Shown here: positions 22,816 to 34,526 of the stretch, one piece after another
Layout: each line of letters opens with the position of its first letter
How positions within the stretch are numbered: position 1 is the first letter of the stretch
NCBI GenBank assembly: GCA_964020975.1
Contig: OZ026619.1
Coordinates: forward strand, 84,673,706 to 84,737,705
Length of the DNA: 64,000 nt
DNA from: Hermodice carunculata
Taxonomy: Eukaryota; Annelida; Polychaeta; Eunicida; Amphinomidae
Reading direction: 5' to 3'
The notes under the pieces: model-generated
The model's database searches: none
What the model was told of the DNA's origin: nothing
What the model saw: the letters and a program-made list of their open reading frames with translations, nothing else
Made by a program: the position numbers and the translations under genes

Positions 22816-22940
22816 CAATATGTGGCCACATCTGTCTTGTGGTATTATGTAGGCTACTCTTTGAAACTATTTTACTAGGACTTCTGAAATTTTATTTATT
22901 TATTTGTTTTGTTTGTTTGTTTCTTTGTTTCTTTGTTTCG

Positions 22941-22941
22941 T

Positions 22942-22981
<40 letters not shown>

Positions 22982-23037
22982 TCCTTATTTATTTATTTAT
23001 TCATTCATTCATTCATTTATTTATTTATTTATTTATT
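22941..23037. repeat. Microsatellites (CTTT)n then (ATTT)n
   Basis: A (TTCT/CTTT) tract to about 22983 is followed by TTAT/ATTC/ATTT units to 23037. The surrounding text is otherwise AT-rich and non-coding. Confidence 0.95.
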
Positions 23038-23449
23038 ATGCCCCTCTTCTTATGGAGGAGGAGTGTATAGTAATCCTTTTTTTGTGATTCCTTATGTCTG
23101 TCCATCTGCTGTTCATGTCCAGGCTATAATTTAATTGTCCTTCAACTTAGATTAATGAAACTGTACACACAGATGCATCTATATATAAGGGTGTGTCATG
23201 TGCCAAAAGTAGGTCACTAGGTCAAGTATCTTGGTCACAGTGACATCCTTATAAAATCGTGTCAGGGCTATTATTTCTTTACTATTTAACTTACTTTCAT
23301 AAAACTTCACACATACATATATCTTGACCTAAAGGTGTGTCACAAAACAAAAATAAGTCATTGAGACAAGTATCTGGGTCACAGTGCCATCCTTATAAAA
23401 TCATGTTAGGGCTATAATTCCTTTACTATTTAATTTACTTTCATAAAAC

Positions 23450-23488
<39 letters not shown>

Positions 23489-24167
23489 CTTGCCCTAAAG
23501 GTGTGCCACAAAACAAAAATAGGGCACTAGGTCAAGTATCTTGGTCACTGTGATACAATCCTGTAAAAATACATTACACTTCATGTCCGTGCTGTAATTA
23601 TGTTGTCCTTCAAGTTACATTAATGAAACTTTACACTCAGGTGTATCTAGACATAAAGGTGCACCATGAACAAGTAGGTTGCTAGGTGAAGTATCTTGTT
23701 CACAGTGATATATCCTTGTAAATCATGTCTGGGCTATAATTCCTTTACTATTTAACTTAGCTTCATGAAACTTCACATACACATATACCTTGAAACGTGT
23801 GTCATAGAACAAAAGTAGGGGGCATGGATCCAGAAATCTCTAATTGCCTTTCAGTTTATTCATTCATTCATTTGTTTATTCTTTACTTCATTTATTGGTT
23901 TATTTATTCATGAATTTAATTTGCATTTTATTTTGTATTCACCTCACCTTACCATACCTTTTCCTTTGACTTTACCTTTACTTTATACTACAATGCTACA
24001 AGTGTTGAGAAAAATATGTAAGCCTAGTACTCTATCCTACTGTATTTTTCTCTACACATTTTAAACCTTTTTTTGAAGGGCCGGGGCAATATACTGTTGC
24101 AGGTGTATACAATTTTTCCCTTCAAAAAGTCAGTCAGCAGAGCTCAGGACCATCATGGTCCTCTTGT
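23038..24167 (+). mobile_element. Hairpin-headed repeat with 140-190-bp tandem units and family A-like 3' end
   Basis: It begins TATGCCCCTCTTCTTATGGA, an imperfect hairpin, followed by TCTGTCCATCTG. Four to five imperfect units carry 'aaacttcacac', 'aggtcaagtatcttggtcac' and 'tcctttactatttaactta'. A (CA)n tract lies at 23453-23487. It ends with GTCAGCAGAGCT (24133-24144), hairpin AGGACCAT/ATGGTCCT (24146-24162) and CTTGTTTT. The 5' and 3' ends may belong to different families, so this may be a composite. Confidence 0.55.
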
Positions 24168-24877
24168 TTTTTTCCACCTAAGCAAGGTTCAATTCATTGA
24201 TTTGACCAGCTTCCTTCCCCCTCGGGTGCCATTTTTGGCTTGGTCTTTAGAGTTGCGGGCTCCTCGAACTTTTGTTCACTACCACGCTTCTAGTGCTACT
24301 CGATCATACCTACTGTTCTGCAGAAAATCTTCTCTAACCGGTCCTGCACTCTTCGGAAACAATATGCAGTATGCATATTAATTTCCTGCCACAAAGCACA
24401 GGTATGACGCCTGGCGATCACGTGGACGTACGGGTTGCATCACTGTCACAGACACGCTATATGCTCATTTCTCACGAAATTAGCATTTTCTGAGAAATTT
24501 AAGTTCAGAAATGCCAAACTGGTATTCTTCTATAGTATTTCCCCAGTCATATATAAAAAAAAATTCCATATGCCTTAAATAAGAATTCTGTATTTCCAAA
24601 ATATTAGTAATATCCCACTTGTACCCACAGGTACCGACCCACATCTCGCCATATCTCACCAAGCGAGACTAGGCAACCAGGTATGCTGTTGGGGCGGGAA
24701 CCTAATATGCATATCCTATTATTAGGACCCCATCCCCTTCTGGCCCTTCGTAGCCGAGTTCTATGATCAGCTGACGGCCAAGATTCGTGGCACCCATGGA
24801 GCCACCGACTTCTGGCTGTCTGCGACAAGGGCGACTCCTGCCCCGGCCGGAAGTCCAGGGGAAGGAAGTGGTACTCT
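24168..24877 (+). other. GC-richer coding-like block, left part
   Basis: This stretch, and especially 24640-24865, is clearly richer in G+C than its surroundings. It contains an open, proline- and alanine-rich reading frame with aromatic residues (PFWPFVAEFYDQL is visible). The text resumes after the LINE at 26499. I do not recognise the protein. It may be the gag-like region of an old retroelement (a DIRS-like origin was considered) or a decayed host gene. The last 12 bp are the LINE target duplication. Confidence 0.4.
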
Positions 24878-26498
24878 CTCCATGACTGGTTTTCTGATTA
24901 TCTCAATGATCGCTACCAACGTGTTGTGGTCCAAGGTCAAACCTCTAGCTTGGGGAAAATTAATGCTGGCGTTCTGCAAGGTTCTGTGCTTGGACCTCTT
25001 CTGTTTTAAATATATATATATATATATATATATATAGTTGAACTCGTCAGATCGAATATAAAGCTGTTTGCTGATGACGCTTACTCCTCTGTACCTGAAT
25101 ATTGATAATCCAGCTACAGCAGCTGAAGTTATTAACTCAGATCTTCCTAATATTGATCATTTTCTAGCGACTGGCTGATAACATTTAATGCTTTGAAAAC
25201 TGACTCAATGCTTATTTCTCGAAAATCTAATCCAACTGATCCCCCCCCCCCCCATTGTCTTCCAGGGTCACGTGTTGCAAGACGTCAACCATCACAAACA
25301 CCTTGGACCAATAATTCGTTCAGATTTAAAATGGTCCGATCATATATCCCACATTTGCAACAAATCAAGCAAACTGATCAACATAAGAAGTATTTGAAAT
25401 TCAGTTTATATCTCTTTTATACGCCCAATTTTGGAATATGGTAGTCCAGTTTGGAGTGGCTGTACAGCATATATATGATAATGAAAACCTAGAAAGTATT
25501 CAATTAGATGCCGCTCGTATTGTTACTGGTGCAATACATGGAACCAGCAATGCTAAATTATACAAGGAAACCGGATGTTTGACTCTGGCTAAACGTAGGG
25601 AAATATCCAAATTGACTTTAATGTGTAAACAATCTCGCTCCCGATTCAGTATGCTCCATCATTTGTAGTGTGTGTACTCCAGGTACTCAAACCCATGATA
25701 CCTGTCAGAGGTTTGATATTCCTCATTTTCATGCTCGAACCGACCTTTTTGATACATCATTTTTTCCCTCAACAGCCAGGCTCTGGAACCAACTTCCCCT
25801 CGAGACTCGAAATTCTCCTTCATTACAGATATTTAAATCCAAAATAAAAAAAAAAATCCTCATCCAATAAAATTCCAGGAACTTTATAACATTGGCGATA
25901 GATTCCTTTCAGTTCAACATACACGTCTCCATCTAGATGCAAGCCACTTGAATTCGCATATATTTGAAATTGGTGTAAAGGTTTCTCATAAATGTTCTTG
26001 TGGCTCACCTAGGGAAGATACGTGGCATTATTTCTTTATCTGTCCCTCATATGCTGCCCCATGATCAGCTTTGCAGGACTCGGATTTTTCGTTTTACACC
26101 ATTTAGCTTACAAACAGTATTATATGGCTCTTATGAAGCTTCACTTGAGCAAAATGTTGAAATTTTTCTAGCAGTGCAAGAATGTATTTCCAGGACGGAT
26201 TGTTTTAACACTGTAGGTATTGGCTGATTTTGCAAATTCTATTAGCATTTTTATTTGTATGTACTTTGTTTTAAATCTATGGTTGGTTTAATTTATCACT
26301 TTGGGGGTAAACGTCTTGCCCCACTGTCTGTCTCATCTGTGTGTCAGTCGTCTTCTGCATGTATATGTGTGTCTGGTATTGCCCTGTTCATTTGTCCTTT
26401 CCAGCAAGAGGGATTTACATAGGACTTTGTCCTCTTTCCCAATTGTTGAATAACTATTGTTATATTTACTGAAATGTCCAATAAAATATGTTTAAACC
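24878..26498 (+). mobile_element. 5'-truncated CR1/L2/Jockey-group LINE with 12-bp target duplication
   Basis: It is flanked by AAGTGGTACTCT at 24866-24877 and 26499-26510. The body starts in the reverse transcriptase (DWFSDYLNDRYQRV, then the GSVLGPLLF motif near 24990). Next come the FADD-region remnant near 25060, thumb text (VVQFGVAVQ; AARIVTGAIHG), the conserved FFPSTARLWNQLPLETR block (about 25770-25810) and a terminal zinc-finger-like C-S-C-G...H-YFF-C-P motif (about 26000-26050). The reading frame is broken several times. A (TA)n tract interrupts it at 25012-25037. The 3' end is AATAAAATATGTTTAAACC, the same as the LINE ending at 41518. Confidence 0.88.
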
Positions 26499-26510
26499 AA
26501 GTGGTACTCT

Positions 26511-27030
26511 GCCCTTGAGCAGATTTTTTCCCTCACATCCTCTTCCACTGGATCTGGATTGGGAATTTGAGGCTCTGCAACTGAAGTCTATCTCTGCATC
26601 CACGGGCGCCTTCCAGAGAATCGAAGAGGATGCCAGGGGCTCTGTCCTTATGCCATTGCACTTGGACATCTCCTTTGCGGCCTTGAGGTTTCTCTTGGAA
26701 GACCTCCAACACTCTGCTCAAGTCATGGAGGTAGTCCAGGACTGGCTTGACCAGGCAACTTTGCTCACGACAACCTTGTCAAGAGGGACTTAACACCAGG
26801 TTAGGACAGCCTGCACGCTTGAGGCGAACTAAGTAGCATTTGTAAGACTGGGACGCTCACCTCCAGGGTCAGAAGCTGCCTGGCCCGATCTTTTGCAGAG
26901 CATGCACAGGGCCTCTCTTCTCCAGCACCCTGCTTGGAGGAGAGATGGCAGAGGTCATTCGACAGATGCGGAACCTTCAGGTTTGCTCTACAGAGCATAC
27001 CCAGACCAAGGCTTTCACCAACTCTGTTCA
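26511..27030 (+). other. GC-richer coding-like block, right part
   Basis: Continues the block interrupted by the LINE. An open frame of about 90 residues follows the target duplication, containing RIEEDARGSVLMPLHLD and LLEDLQHSAQVMEVVQDWL, and ends at TAA at 26791-26793. Further coding-like text follows to about 27030 (LPGPIFCRACTGPLFSST). No family assigned with confidence; a gag-like origin is possible. Confidence 0.4.
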
Positions 27031-27375
27031 GTCACTTTCCTTATGAATATTTTTGCTTTGCCGCACATTTGCCGATAGTTTGCAGACAGTAATCTGCAAA
27101 GTGATTCCTTTGCAATAGAACTTCACGACAACTTAACATCTTTCTGTAAAGCTGCTGCAAAGATAGTGACCTTTGCAATAGCTTGGCACAAAATTGTAAA
27201 ACTAAGAGACAGCTTAACATCAGTATCTTCTACTATGTGGTAGCTTAACATAAGAAACTGTGTGTCAAAAACCTTTGCAACAGCTTAACAAGAAAGAATT
27301 TAAAATTCTTATTCTTTGCGGCAGCTTTGCAGAAAGAACTTGGTATTTTTCTAACTTTTCAACAAACAAACAAAA
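27031..27375 (+). repeat. Degenerate short-motif cluster (TTTGCA and AGCTTAACA)
   Basis: Between 27060 and 27330 the motifs 'ctttgcaa(t/c)ag' and 'agcttaaca' recur at irregular spacing, at least four times each in variants. It looks like an old tandem array with a period of roughly 50-60 bp. Confidence 0.4.
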
Positions 27376-27404
27376 AGAAGAAGAAGAAGAAGAAGAAGAA
27401 GAAA

Positions 27405-27438
<34 letters not shown>

Positions 27439-27506
27439 AGAAGAAGAAGAAGAAGAAGAAGAAGAAGAAGAAGAAGAAGAAGAAGAAGAAGAAGAAGAAG
27501 AAGAAA
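27376..27506. repeat. Microsatellite (GAA)n
   Basis: Nearly pure GAA over about 130 bp with a few interruptions. It creates long Glu, Lys or Ser runs in the reading frames, which are not genes. Confidence 0.97.
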
Positions 27507-27799
27507 GAAATTCTAAATGGGCATCACAACTATGCAGACTTTGAGTTTCTTCACACACCTCTAAGTTTACCCATGACTATTTAACATGCTGATCCAAAAT
27601 GAGTATATATATATTAATATTCCTGAGGCTTACAGCAAGGCTTGTAATTAGCACCAGCCACCAACCAATTGCGAGCTGAAATAGCAGCTGCCTAGTTCAA
27701 GTGGGTGATGTATGTTCTTAACATAACGTATTGCCGTCTTGACATATGCTAAAATTGTACATTATGCATCGTCCCCTACGTCAAAATTCCTACCTGCGG

Positions 27800-28800
27800 C
27801 AGACCGTCATGGTACATGTAGGAAAGAGGTCTGTTATCGCTCCAGTCACTAGTTTCATATAGTATATCTTTCACGAGAATAATTTTGTATACCTTTCATT
27901 GTGTTATTTTGAACAGCTCTATGACAGACCACACCGTACCTCGCAGATGTGACATGTGCTGCCATTAAACTGTATAATCCAGGTTAGCCGTTTACGTGTC
28001 TCCATAGGCTGACTACTTTTGATGTTGAAATGGTTCATTTATTATATAGCGATGTTAAATGGTCCAGCGAATACACTTATATGTTATAATTGTACAATCT
28101 CAAGCTTCATTTGCCAATTTATCTTACTTCCAATTTATTCCATGCATATATATATGCCATTAATGTTGATTGCTGCGTAAGCCTAACGTCGAATCTTTCA
28201 TGGTAAACGTAGGATTATGGGTTGTTAACGTTCCAATCAATAGTACCTTCAATTTCATACATGTACTGCATAGACTAAAAAATTACGATGTTAATATGGT
28301 TCATTCCTTACGGTGACGCATATGGTGCATATAGTAGGACCATGTTCATATGGTCCATTGAGTACTTACATGTTATATTTGTTCAACCTCAAGCTCTATA
28401 GGCCACTCCATTTTATTTTCCAATTTACCCTATATTTGCCATTAATGTTGATTGCTACGTAAGCTTTACTTTTTTCCCTCGTATTCTCAGCGACTAGGCT
28501 GTCGTCACATTATGTTCATCCTGCTGGTAGACTTGATTCTTTTTTTCTGCATATTATTGATTCATCAACGTCAATATGTTGACCACGTTTTCTCATGTTC
28601 TGGTCTGTTGATTACATGTTGTTACTATATGCCCAGTAATACACCTTTTTTGATGTTATGTTGAACAGACAAAACTAGATCGCTCTACGACAGAATTTAT
28701 CGTACCTTAATAACGTTAAACCTGCAAGGAGTGACGTGTACTGCCCTTCTTATTAGCTACGGTACTTTGGGTTCGTGTGTATAATTCCAGGTTCTCCATC
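27800..28800 (+). repeat. Imperfect long tandem repeats upstream of a LINE (possible LINE 5' UTR)
   Basis: 'gccattaatgttgattgctgcgtaag' appears near 28158 and again, with one change, near 28437. 'catggtacatgtagga' near 27810 matches 'catggtaaacgtagga' near 28199. The 'gaacag...ctctatgacagac' block near 27914 recurs near 28668. Tandemly repeated 5' UTRs are known from several LINE families. That reading is inference. Confidence 0.55.
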
Positions 28801-29159
28801 TGCTGTCAAATCAGTTCTACATAATTATTTCTTCCATCGAGTTTTCATTCATGTGTATCTTTTGTTACATCTATTATTATTTTGTTACATGTTTTTCTGT
28901 TTCATGTTATGACTATGTTACAAAATATGCTGCTCGCTAAACGACTTAGATACATTGATATGCTGTGGTACCATGTACAGGATAGGCTACTGGTGCTTGT
29001 TAGGCCCGTAATGCCAATTTTTGGGAGGGTCACAGTGATCATGGGGATGATTTTAAGGTATCTTAAAGAGTTTATGCAGGGTGGATCATTCATCTACTGT
29101 GATCACAATGGGATGTAGCACTGAACAATATAGAGCAGCCATTGGCCCTCTTCATATCT

Positions 29160-31137
29160 ATTCTTATTTCACGTATTACACAGGTTATTCATGTTACTTG
29201 TCCGTCAAAATAATCAGATCACCACTTCCCATTGTGTCTTAGAAATAATATTTGTAAATACTCTTTTCAGTGGATTTTTGTGCTCACGGCATATGATTTT
29301 TGTACTATGTAAACACTTTGACTTATCCATTGATGTGCATCCCAACCCAGGACCTAATGACACTTTTATACTGTCAATCAACTTAAGGCGTGTCATTGAA
29401 ATGTTCGCATCATCAAAAGTGATGCCAAACTTGATGAAATTCAACTTCTCGCACAGTCTGAAAAAAATTAATATAATTTCTGTCCCCGAAACCTGGCTTG
29501 ATGCAAGCTACCCATACCAGCTCCTACATTTCGACAATTTTCAACCTCCGTTTAGAGGAGATCGTCTGACAGGTAGAGCAGGTGGTCTCTAAATTTATAA
29601 TGTACATTCATGCCTACCAAGCGTCAGGCGATCTGATCTAAAAGACCAAAACTGTGAATGCATATGGATGGATATATCAACCAGACGCGGGTCAGTTCTG
29701 ATCGGAAACTACTATACCGACCAGCCGGCAAACCCGTAGAGATCCGTAATGCTTTCCTGGAATCTTTGCATGATTCCGTTTCTTCCATTGTAGGGAATAA
29801 CCCTCATTTACTGATACTTACCGGGGATTTCAACGATAGATATGTTGAATGGAACTCCACTCACTCTGATAGCGAACTTGGTATGTCTGTATAATCTGGT
29901 AGCACAGTTCAATCTTTTCCAACTGATAGATGAACCAACCAAAGCAAATGAGTATTCAGCTAACCTGTTGGATCTTCGTATCACTGACTACCTGGACTTT
30001 TTTTTTGAGAGCCGTGTTATGGCTCCTATCTCAAATTCTGATCACTCAGTCATATTCTGGTCTTTCTCATTCTCATACCAAAAAGACCACTCTTTCAAGA
30101 CAGGTGTATGGAATTTCCAAAAAGCTGGTTTCCCAGGCCTTAACACTACTTTGTGCTCCGCTCCGTGGGAAAATGCCTTGGACGTGTGCGATTTTATTGA
30201 AGATATAGTCTGTTATTGGTCTGACCTATTCTTAATCACAGCAAAGCAATTTATCCCATATAAAGAATTCACCATTCGACACAAGGACAAACCTTGGGTA
30301 ACAGCAGATATCAAAAAAAAAAAAAAACTTGTGCGCCAGCGCAACCGTGCCTGGAAAAGATCAAAGAGACCATCTAAAATGACCCGCCCTTTCAATCTAA
30401 GATGCCCAAGTTAAATTTGATAGGTTTTACCAGTTTTATGAAAAGAAACACAATAAAATTGTCAATGTCCTGAAACGTTCGATTAACACCTATTTTTCAA
30501 AATTACGTAAACAACTGGATGAGGAAAATAGAAATCCCCCAAAATGGTGGAACTTGTCAAAATATGTACTCGGAAGCAAAATTCATTAAGATATACCACC
30601 CATCATTGAAGATGGTAAGATTATTTCTAATATTACCGAAAAGCGCGAAGTATTTAATGCATATTTTGCTGGCCAATGTATTACTCACGCCGCCAATGAT
30701 GCCCCTCCCTTGCCCGATATAACATATCGCAAGGACGCACGTACGGAAGAGAATTCACGATGAACGAAAAAAGCGTTAGGAAAGTTTTATCCTCATTGAG
30801 AATGACGTCTGCTTCAGGACCTGACAATATATAGGAAATTATCTCCTTAAAAATACTGCCCACACCATCAGCAAGCCACTGGTGAAAATTTCAACTTGTG
30901 CCTTCGTGTGTCCAACTTTTTTTCATTCCTGAAAGCGCTCCAACATTTGTCCAGTGTTTAAAAAGTCCAATAAACAAATCAAAAGTAACTATCGTCCCAT
31001 TTCACTACTCTGTAATGTTTCAAAAGTATTTGAAAGACTGGTTTTCAGTTTCCAGTACAAATTCCTATAAGGTAACAATCTACTCACTGACAAGAACTCT
31101 GGTTCTAAAGCAAATGACTAAACGATCAATCAACTAG
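29160..31137 (+). mobile_element. CR1-like LINE: endonuclease and start of reverse transcriptase, broken
   Basis: The leader motif DVHPNPGPND (about 29328-29357), seen just upstream of the endonuclease in CR1/Crack/Daphne-type LINEs, is followed by apurinic-endonuclease pieces. These include IISVPETWLDASYP (about 29480), LLILTGDFNDRYVEWNS (about 29805-29860) and the SDHSVIFWSFSF motif near 30040. A linker (KDKPWVTADIKKKKK) and the beginning of the reverse transcriptase (SASGPDNI near 30810) follow. There are several stops and frame changes. The copy ends before the catalytic YADD region, at or near the TTC microsatellite. Confidence 0.88.
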
Positions 31138-31177
31138 TTAGTATTCTCCATAACATCTTTTTTAAAATGCGAGTTAA

Positions 31178-31353
31178 ACCATAGACTTCTTCTTCTTCTT
31201 CTCCTCCTCCTCCTCCTCCTACTCCTCCTCCTCCTTCTTTTTCTTCTTCTTCTTCTTCTTCTTCTTCTTCTTCTTCTTCTTCTTCTTTTTCTTTTTCTTC
31301 TTTTTCTTTTTCTTTTTTTCTTCTTTTTCTTCTTCTTTTTCTTCTTTTTCTTC
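31178..31353. repeat. Microsatellite (TTC/CTC/TTTTC)n
   Basis: A pyrimidine-rich tract of TTC, CTC and TTTTTC units. It marks the right end of the LINE remnant. Confidence 0.95.
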
Positions 31354-31439
31354 CTTGTTTGAGCAATGAGATATTTTCTTTTGGTTTTGTCTGGCTCTTA
31401 GTTTCAAATATAACTAAAGATAATTCTTTCCACATTTTT

Positions 31440-32618
31440 CATTAAATCATTAGAGGGTTTGGGATAATTGATGCAACATATATAAATTGAGACAGGAGCA
31501 ATGATTTAATAATGACAGTTTTACCAAATCATGTCAAGTTCCTCATTGACCATATTTTAACGTGTGTCTTCTCTTACTTAGGGTACCTATAACAAAGTGG
31601 TACAAAAATTACCACTGTGTCTCTGTTTTTGATACAAGCCCATCGCTGTATACATTTTTATCAATTTGTGTGGTTTCTTTGCATGTAACAATATATATTC
31701 TAAGATTAATTTGTAATATTTGAGGGGCATTTTATTCAAGGGGTCTGATTTACACTGGATCACAACAAAACTTTTCGCATAAAAAGCTTGAAATTAACGG
31801 TCATGTAAAGACAATAGTATAACTTCAGTAACTGGTTTTTTGTTTTCCGTTAAAAGGAACGGTTTTTATGTTATTGAATTTTGAAGCACCAGCAATTAAC
31901 ATTGATTATTTTTCCACTCTGGAGCTCAAAAAGTAGCATTTAAAATTGGAATATTGCCAAACAAAAATGGTTACCTAAGTTATGCTTTTGTCTGTACATA
32001 GCCATTAATTTCACACAGATTCATCCATCCAGTTCTGAGTGAGGCTGTCTCAAAATTATGCACATTTACTGAATTAAAAAAAATACTCAAAATTGACAGT
32101 CTTTTCTCAAATGTCACAAACCTGACACATTACGTTGATACATTGACTCAGGATTGGCAGTTAAATAGAGCTTAATTGTTTGAGGGGAAGGTGTCATCAT
32201 AGAGTTTGTTTTACATTTCTAGTGTTGCAGTCCTTGTTAAGATTTCCCTTGGTTTGTACAGATGGTCTAGCTGCAACTGTTTATTTGACTATCACTGGGA
32301 CCAAATATAATGCCCCAGCTTGTTTCCACTTCAGTTGTACACTGGCGGATGGTTTAGCTATGATCAGCTGTCCAGCTAGGAAGGGTTCATATTGGTTCAG
32401 GGGTAAGTCAAATTGTTCTTATCTGAACCTGTACTATACAAATTTGGTAATTATGGTTTGTTTGACAGGTATTCTTCTTTCATAATAAAGCTGTGCATTT
32501 ATAAGCAAAACTTCACGTATTTAGCTAATTCATCATTTGCCACGTTCATATTTATTCTTTATTATGTGGGTTGTCTTTGCTGAATATTTAGCTCAGACAA
32601 GGAGCCGCTACGCAGAGA
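31440..32618. other. No gene recognised
   Basis: AT-rich sequence with no recognisable coding frame. A 101-codon open frame at 32180-32485 shows no family features and is likely chance. Confidence 0.4.
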
Positions 32619-32867
32619 GACATGTACGGGTAAAAGGCTCCGAAACATGTTCTGAGTAGTTACCCGCTGAAGACCCTTTAATTTATTTGGGCTGATACAA
32701 CCTATGTCAAAATTTTAGAGAGGAACGTGTGCAATATGGACAATAGTACCTCCATATGTATATAGGTTAGACAGGGACAGGTTAGCTTATGGAGAATAAA
32801 GAGTTCGGACTGCGGAAAGGGTAATGACTACTAGGAAGTGGTTCTGGGCAAAAAGACACAAATACAA
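32619..32867 (+). mobile_element. 245-bp repeat family D, copy 1
   Basis: It starts ACATGTACGGGTAAAAGGCT and ends ...TTCTGGGCAAAAAGACACAA. Near-identical copies lie at 35567-35811 (minus) and 61609-61855 (plus). The first 45 bases can form a stem CGGGTAA/TTACCCG with a 28-30-nt loop. No coding capacity and no clear tRNA-type promoter boxes were seen, so SINE or MITE status is open. Confidence 0.8.
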
Positions 32868-33384
32868 AAGTCTTGTAAAAAATTGTTTCTGAGATATTCA
32901 CTACCAAAGATAACCAAGGAGATTTGCTTACTTTAATTACTCACACATGAGATATTCTCAGGCCATTAAGAAGCGTGACTAAATGCCTCTTAAAATTTCT
33001 TAAACTCTGTCAAAACTTTGACCTATACACTTAAAAACAATATGGTGGTTCTAATCAGTCACCTGTGAAATAATCCGCTCACTTGTAAAAACACATCTAG
33101 TGTGGCTTTCACTGTGAATGGTTATCTAAACATCACCACTATCGACCACATCTAACAGCCAATTAACTGATTAACTCCATAAAGCTTGTACTTACAGAGG
33201 GACACTTTTTCATCTTAAAGTTTTGCATGCGAGTAAACATGTTACAGCGAACTATTTTGCATAGATGAAGATTGTTATTTTAACATGCCAAAAGTAACAA
33301 AAGCTCAATTTCACTGATTTGAAGGTGTCAAGTATGCCCAGACACCTTAATATATATTTCATGCATTTTGTTGATTTGGGGTCG

Positions 33385-34140
33385 TAGTTTAATTACTCTA
33401 TCTCACTGGCAGTTGGGAATGTTTTAATACCTAAAACTGTTACTGCATTGTTGGTTATGTGAAAAAATAGAACATCAATTGTATCTGTTGTCTTGTCTGT
33501 ATATTTCAAGCTGCCAATCGTTAATAGTTTAGTCTTATCTAGGTTAACTTTTAATCCTGAAATTTCATTGAAATCATCTGACACGTAGAATAGCTGCTTT
33601 ATGATGTCTTCCGTGGCTGACACAAAGAAAGAGGTGTCATCTGCATATTGGCTTAACTTGTATTGTTTTGAGTCCCTTTTTATGCCTTTAATTTCATCAT
33701 CTTTTCCTACAGCTGTTGCTAAAAGTTCTACATACAGAATGAAAAGATACGAAGACAGAGGGCATCCTTGTCGGACACCTCTCGTATTTTCATTGCATTT
33801 GAGGACCAGCCATTGTTGACCACACGACTTTCAATATCACTATTAAACAATTTAACCAATTTCTGCAAAGACGGACCAAAATTAAAATATGTCAAGCATT
33901 TACTCGTAAAATTCCATTCCAAGAGATCAAAAGCTTTTCCATAGTCAACAAGTGTTGATAATGCTGGGATTTCTTCCTCGTCTGTTTAGAATTTTGTTAA
34001 TGTTTTCGCTCATATAACGGTCTTTGAGAAAACCTGTCTGATCTTCATGTACAACAGTTTTAGCTCCATTTTAAATCTTGTTGCTATACGCTTTGCTGCA
34101 AGCTTATAATCTACATCGAGGAGTAGATATGGGGCGCCAA
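33385..34140 (-). mobile_element. L1/Tx1-like LINE reverse-transcriptase fragment
   Basis: Read on the minus strand: LAAKRIATRFK, then DQTGFLKDRYMSENI, then LLEWNFTSKCLTYFNFGPS with NNGWSSN. After these come the GCPLSSYLF-like region near 33760 and YADDTSFFVSATEDI near 33610-33650, and the segment ends SGLKVNLDKTKLLTIG. This order is that of L1/Tx1-clade reverse transcriptases. YADD is intact, but several frame changes lie upstream. It is truncated at both ends. Confidence 0.85.
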
Positions 34141-34526
34141 AGTTTTAAGACGACAGTTCCAGAGAAGCATCTGCATGGCCAGGACTTCATAGCCATGAAT
34201 ATATATGGAACTATCTTTGACAGATGTTCCTCTTATGATATAAAGACATAGAAAATTAAACTTATTTCGCAAGTTTTTAAGATTTCATGGTATGTAAAAT
34301 TGATATTTTGTCATTATGAAAATTGTTTTGAAAAATTATTCAACCTAACTTATGGTATATACATGTAGTTGCTTTCTGTGTAAGAGAATTATTTAAAAGA
34401 AAATTCTGATTTGAATATAACCTTGATAAAATTCATCGGAACGGTTTAAACAATCTCCCATGGTTATTAATTTTTACAAATAACAAACAAAAAGGTTGTC
34501 CATTCTCCGCAGTTTTCCACTGGTTA
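34141..34526. other. No gene recognised
   Basis: AT-rich; contains the phrase 'cagttccagagaagcatctg' but nothing interpretable. Confidence 0.35.

Noticed and set aside
27260-27584. Poly-Glu, poly-Lys and poly-Ser frames
   Set aside because: They are translations of a GAA microsatellite.
32180-32485. 101-codon open frame with hydrophobic start resembling a signal peptide
   Set aside because: No recognisable domain, no splice or promoter context, and no coding-like composition.
33400-34000. Intact YADD reverse transcriptase as an active LINE
   Set aside because: The catalytic motif is present, but the copy is truncated at both ends and its frame changes several times.
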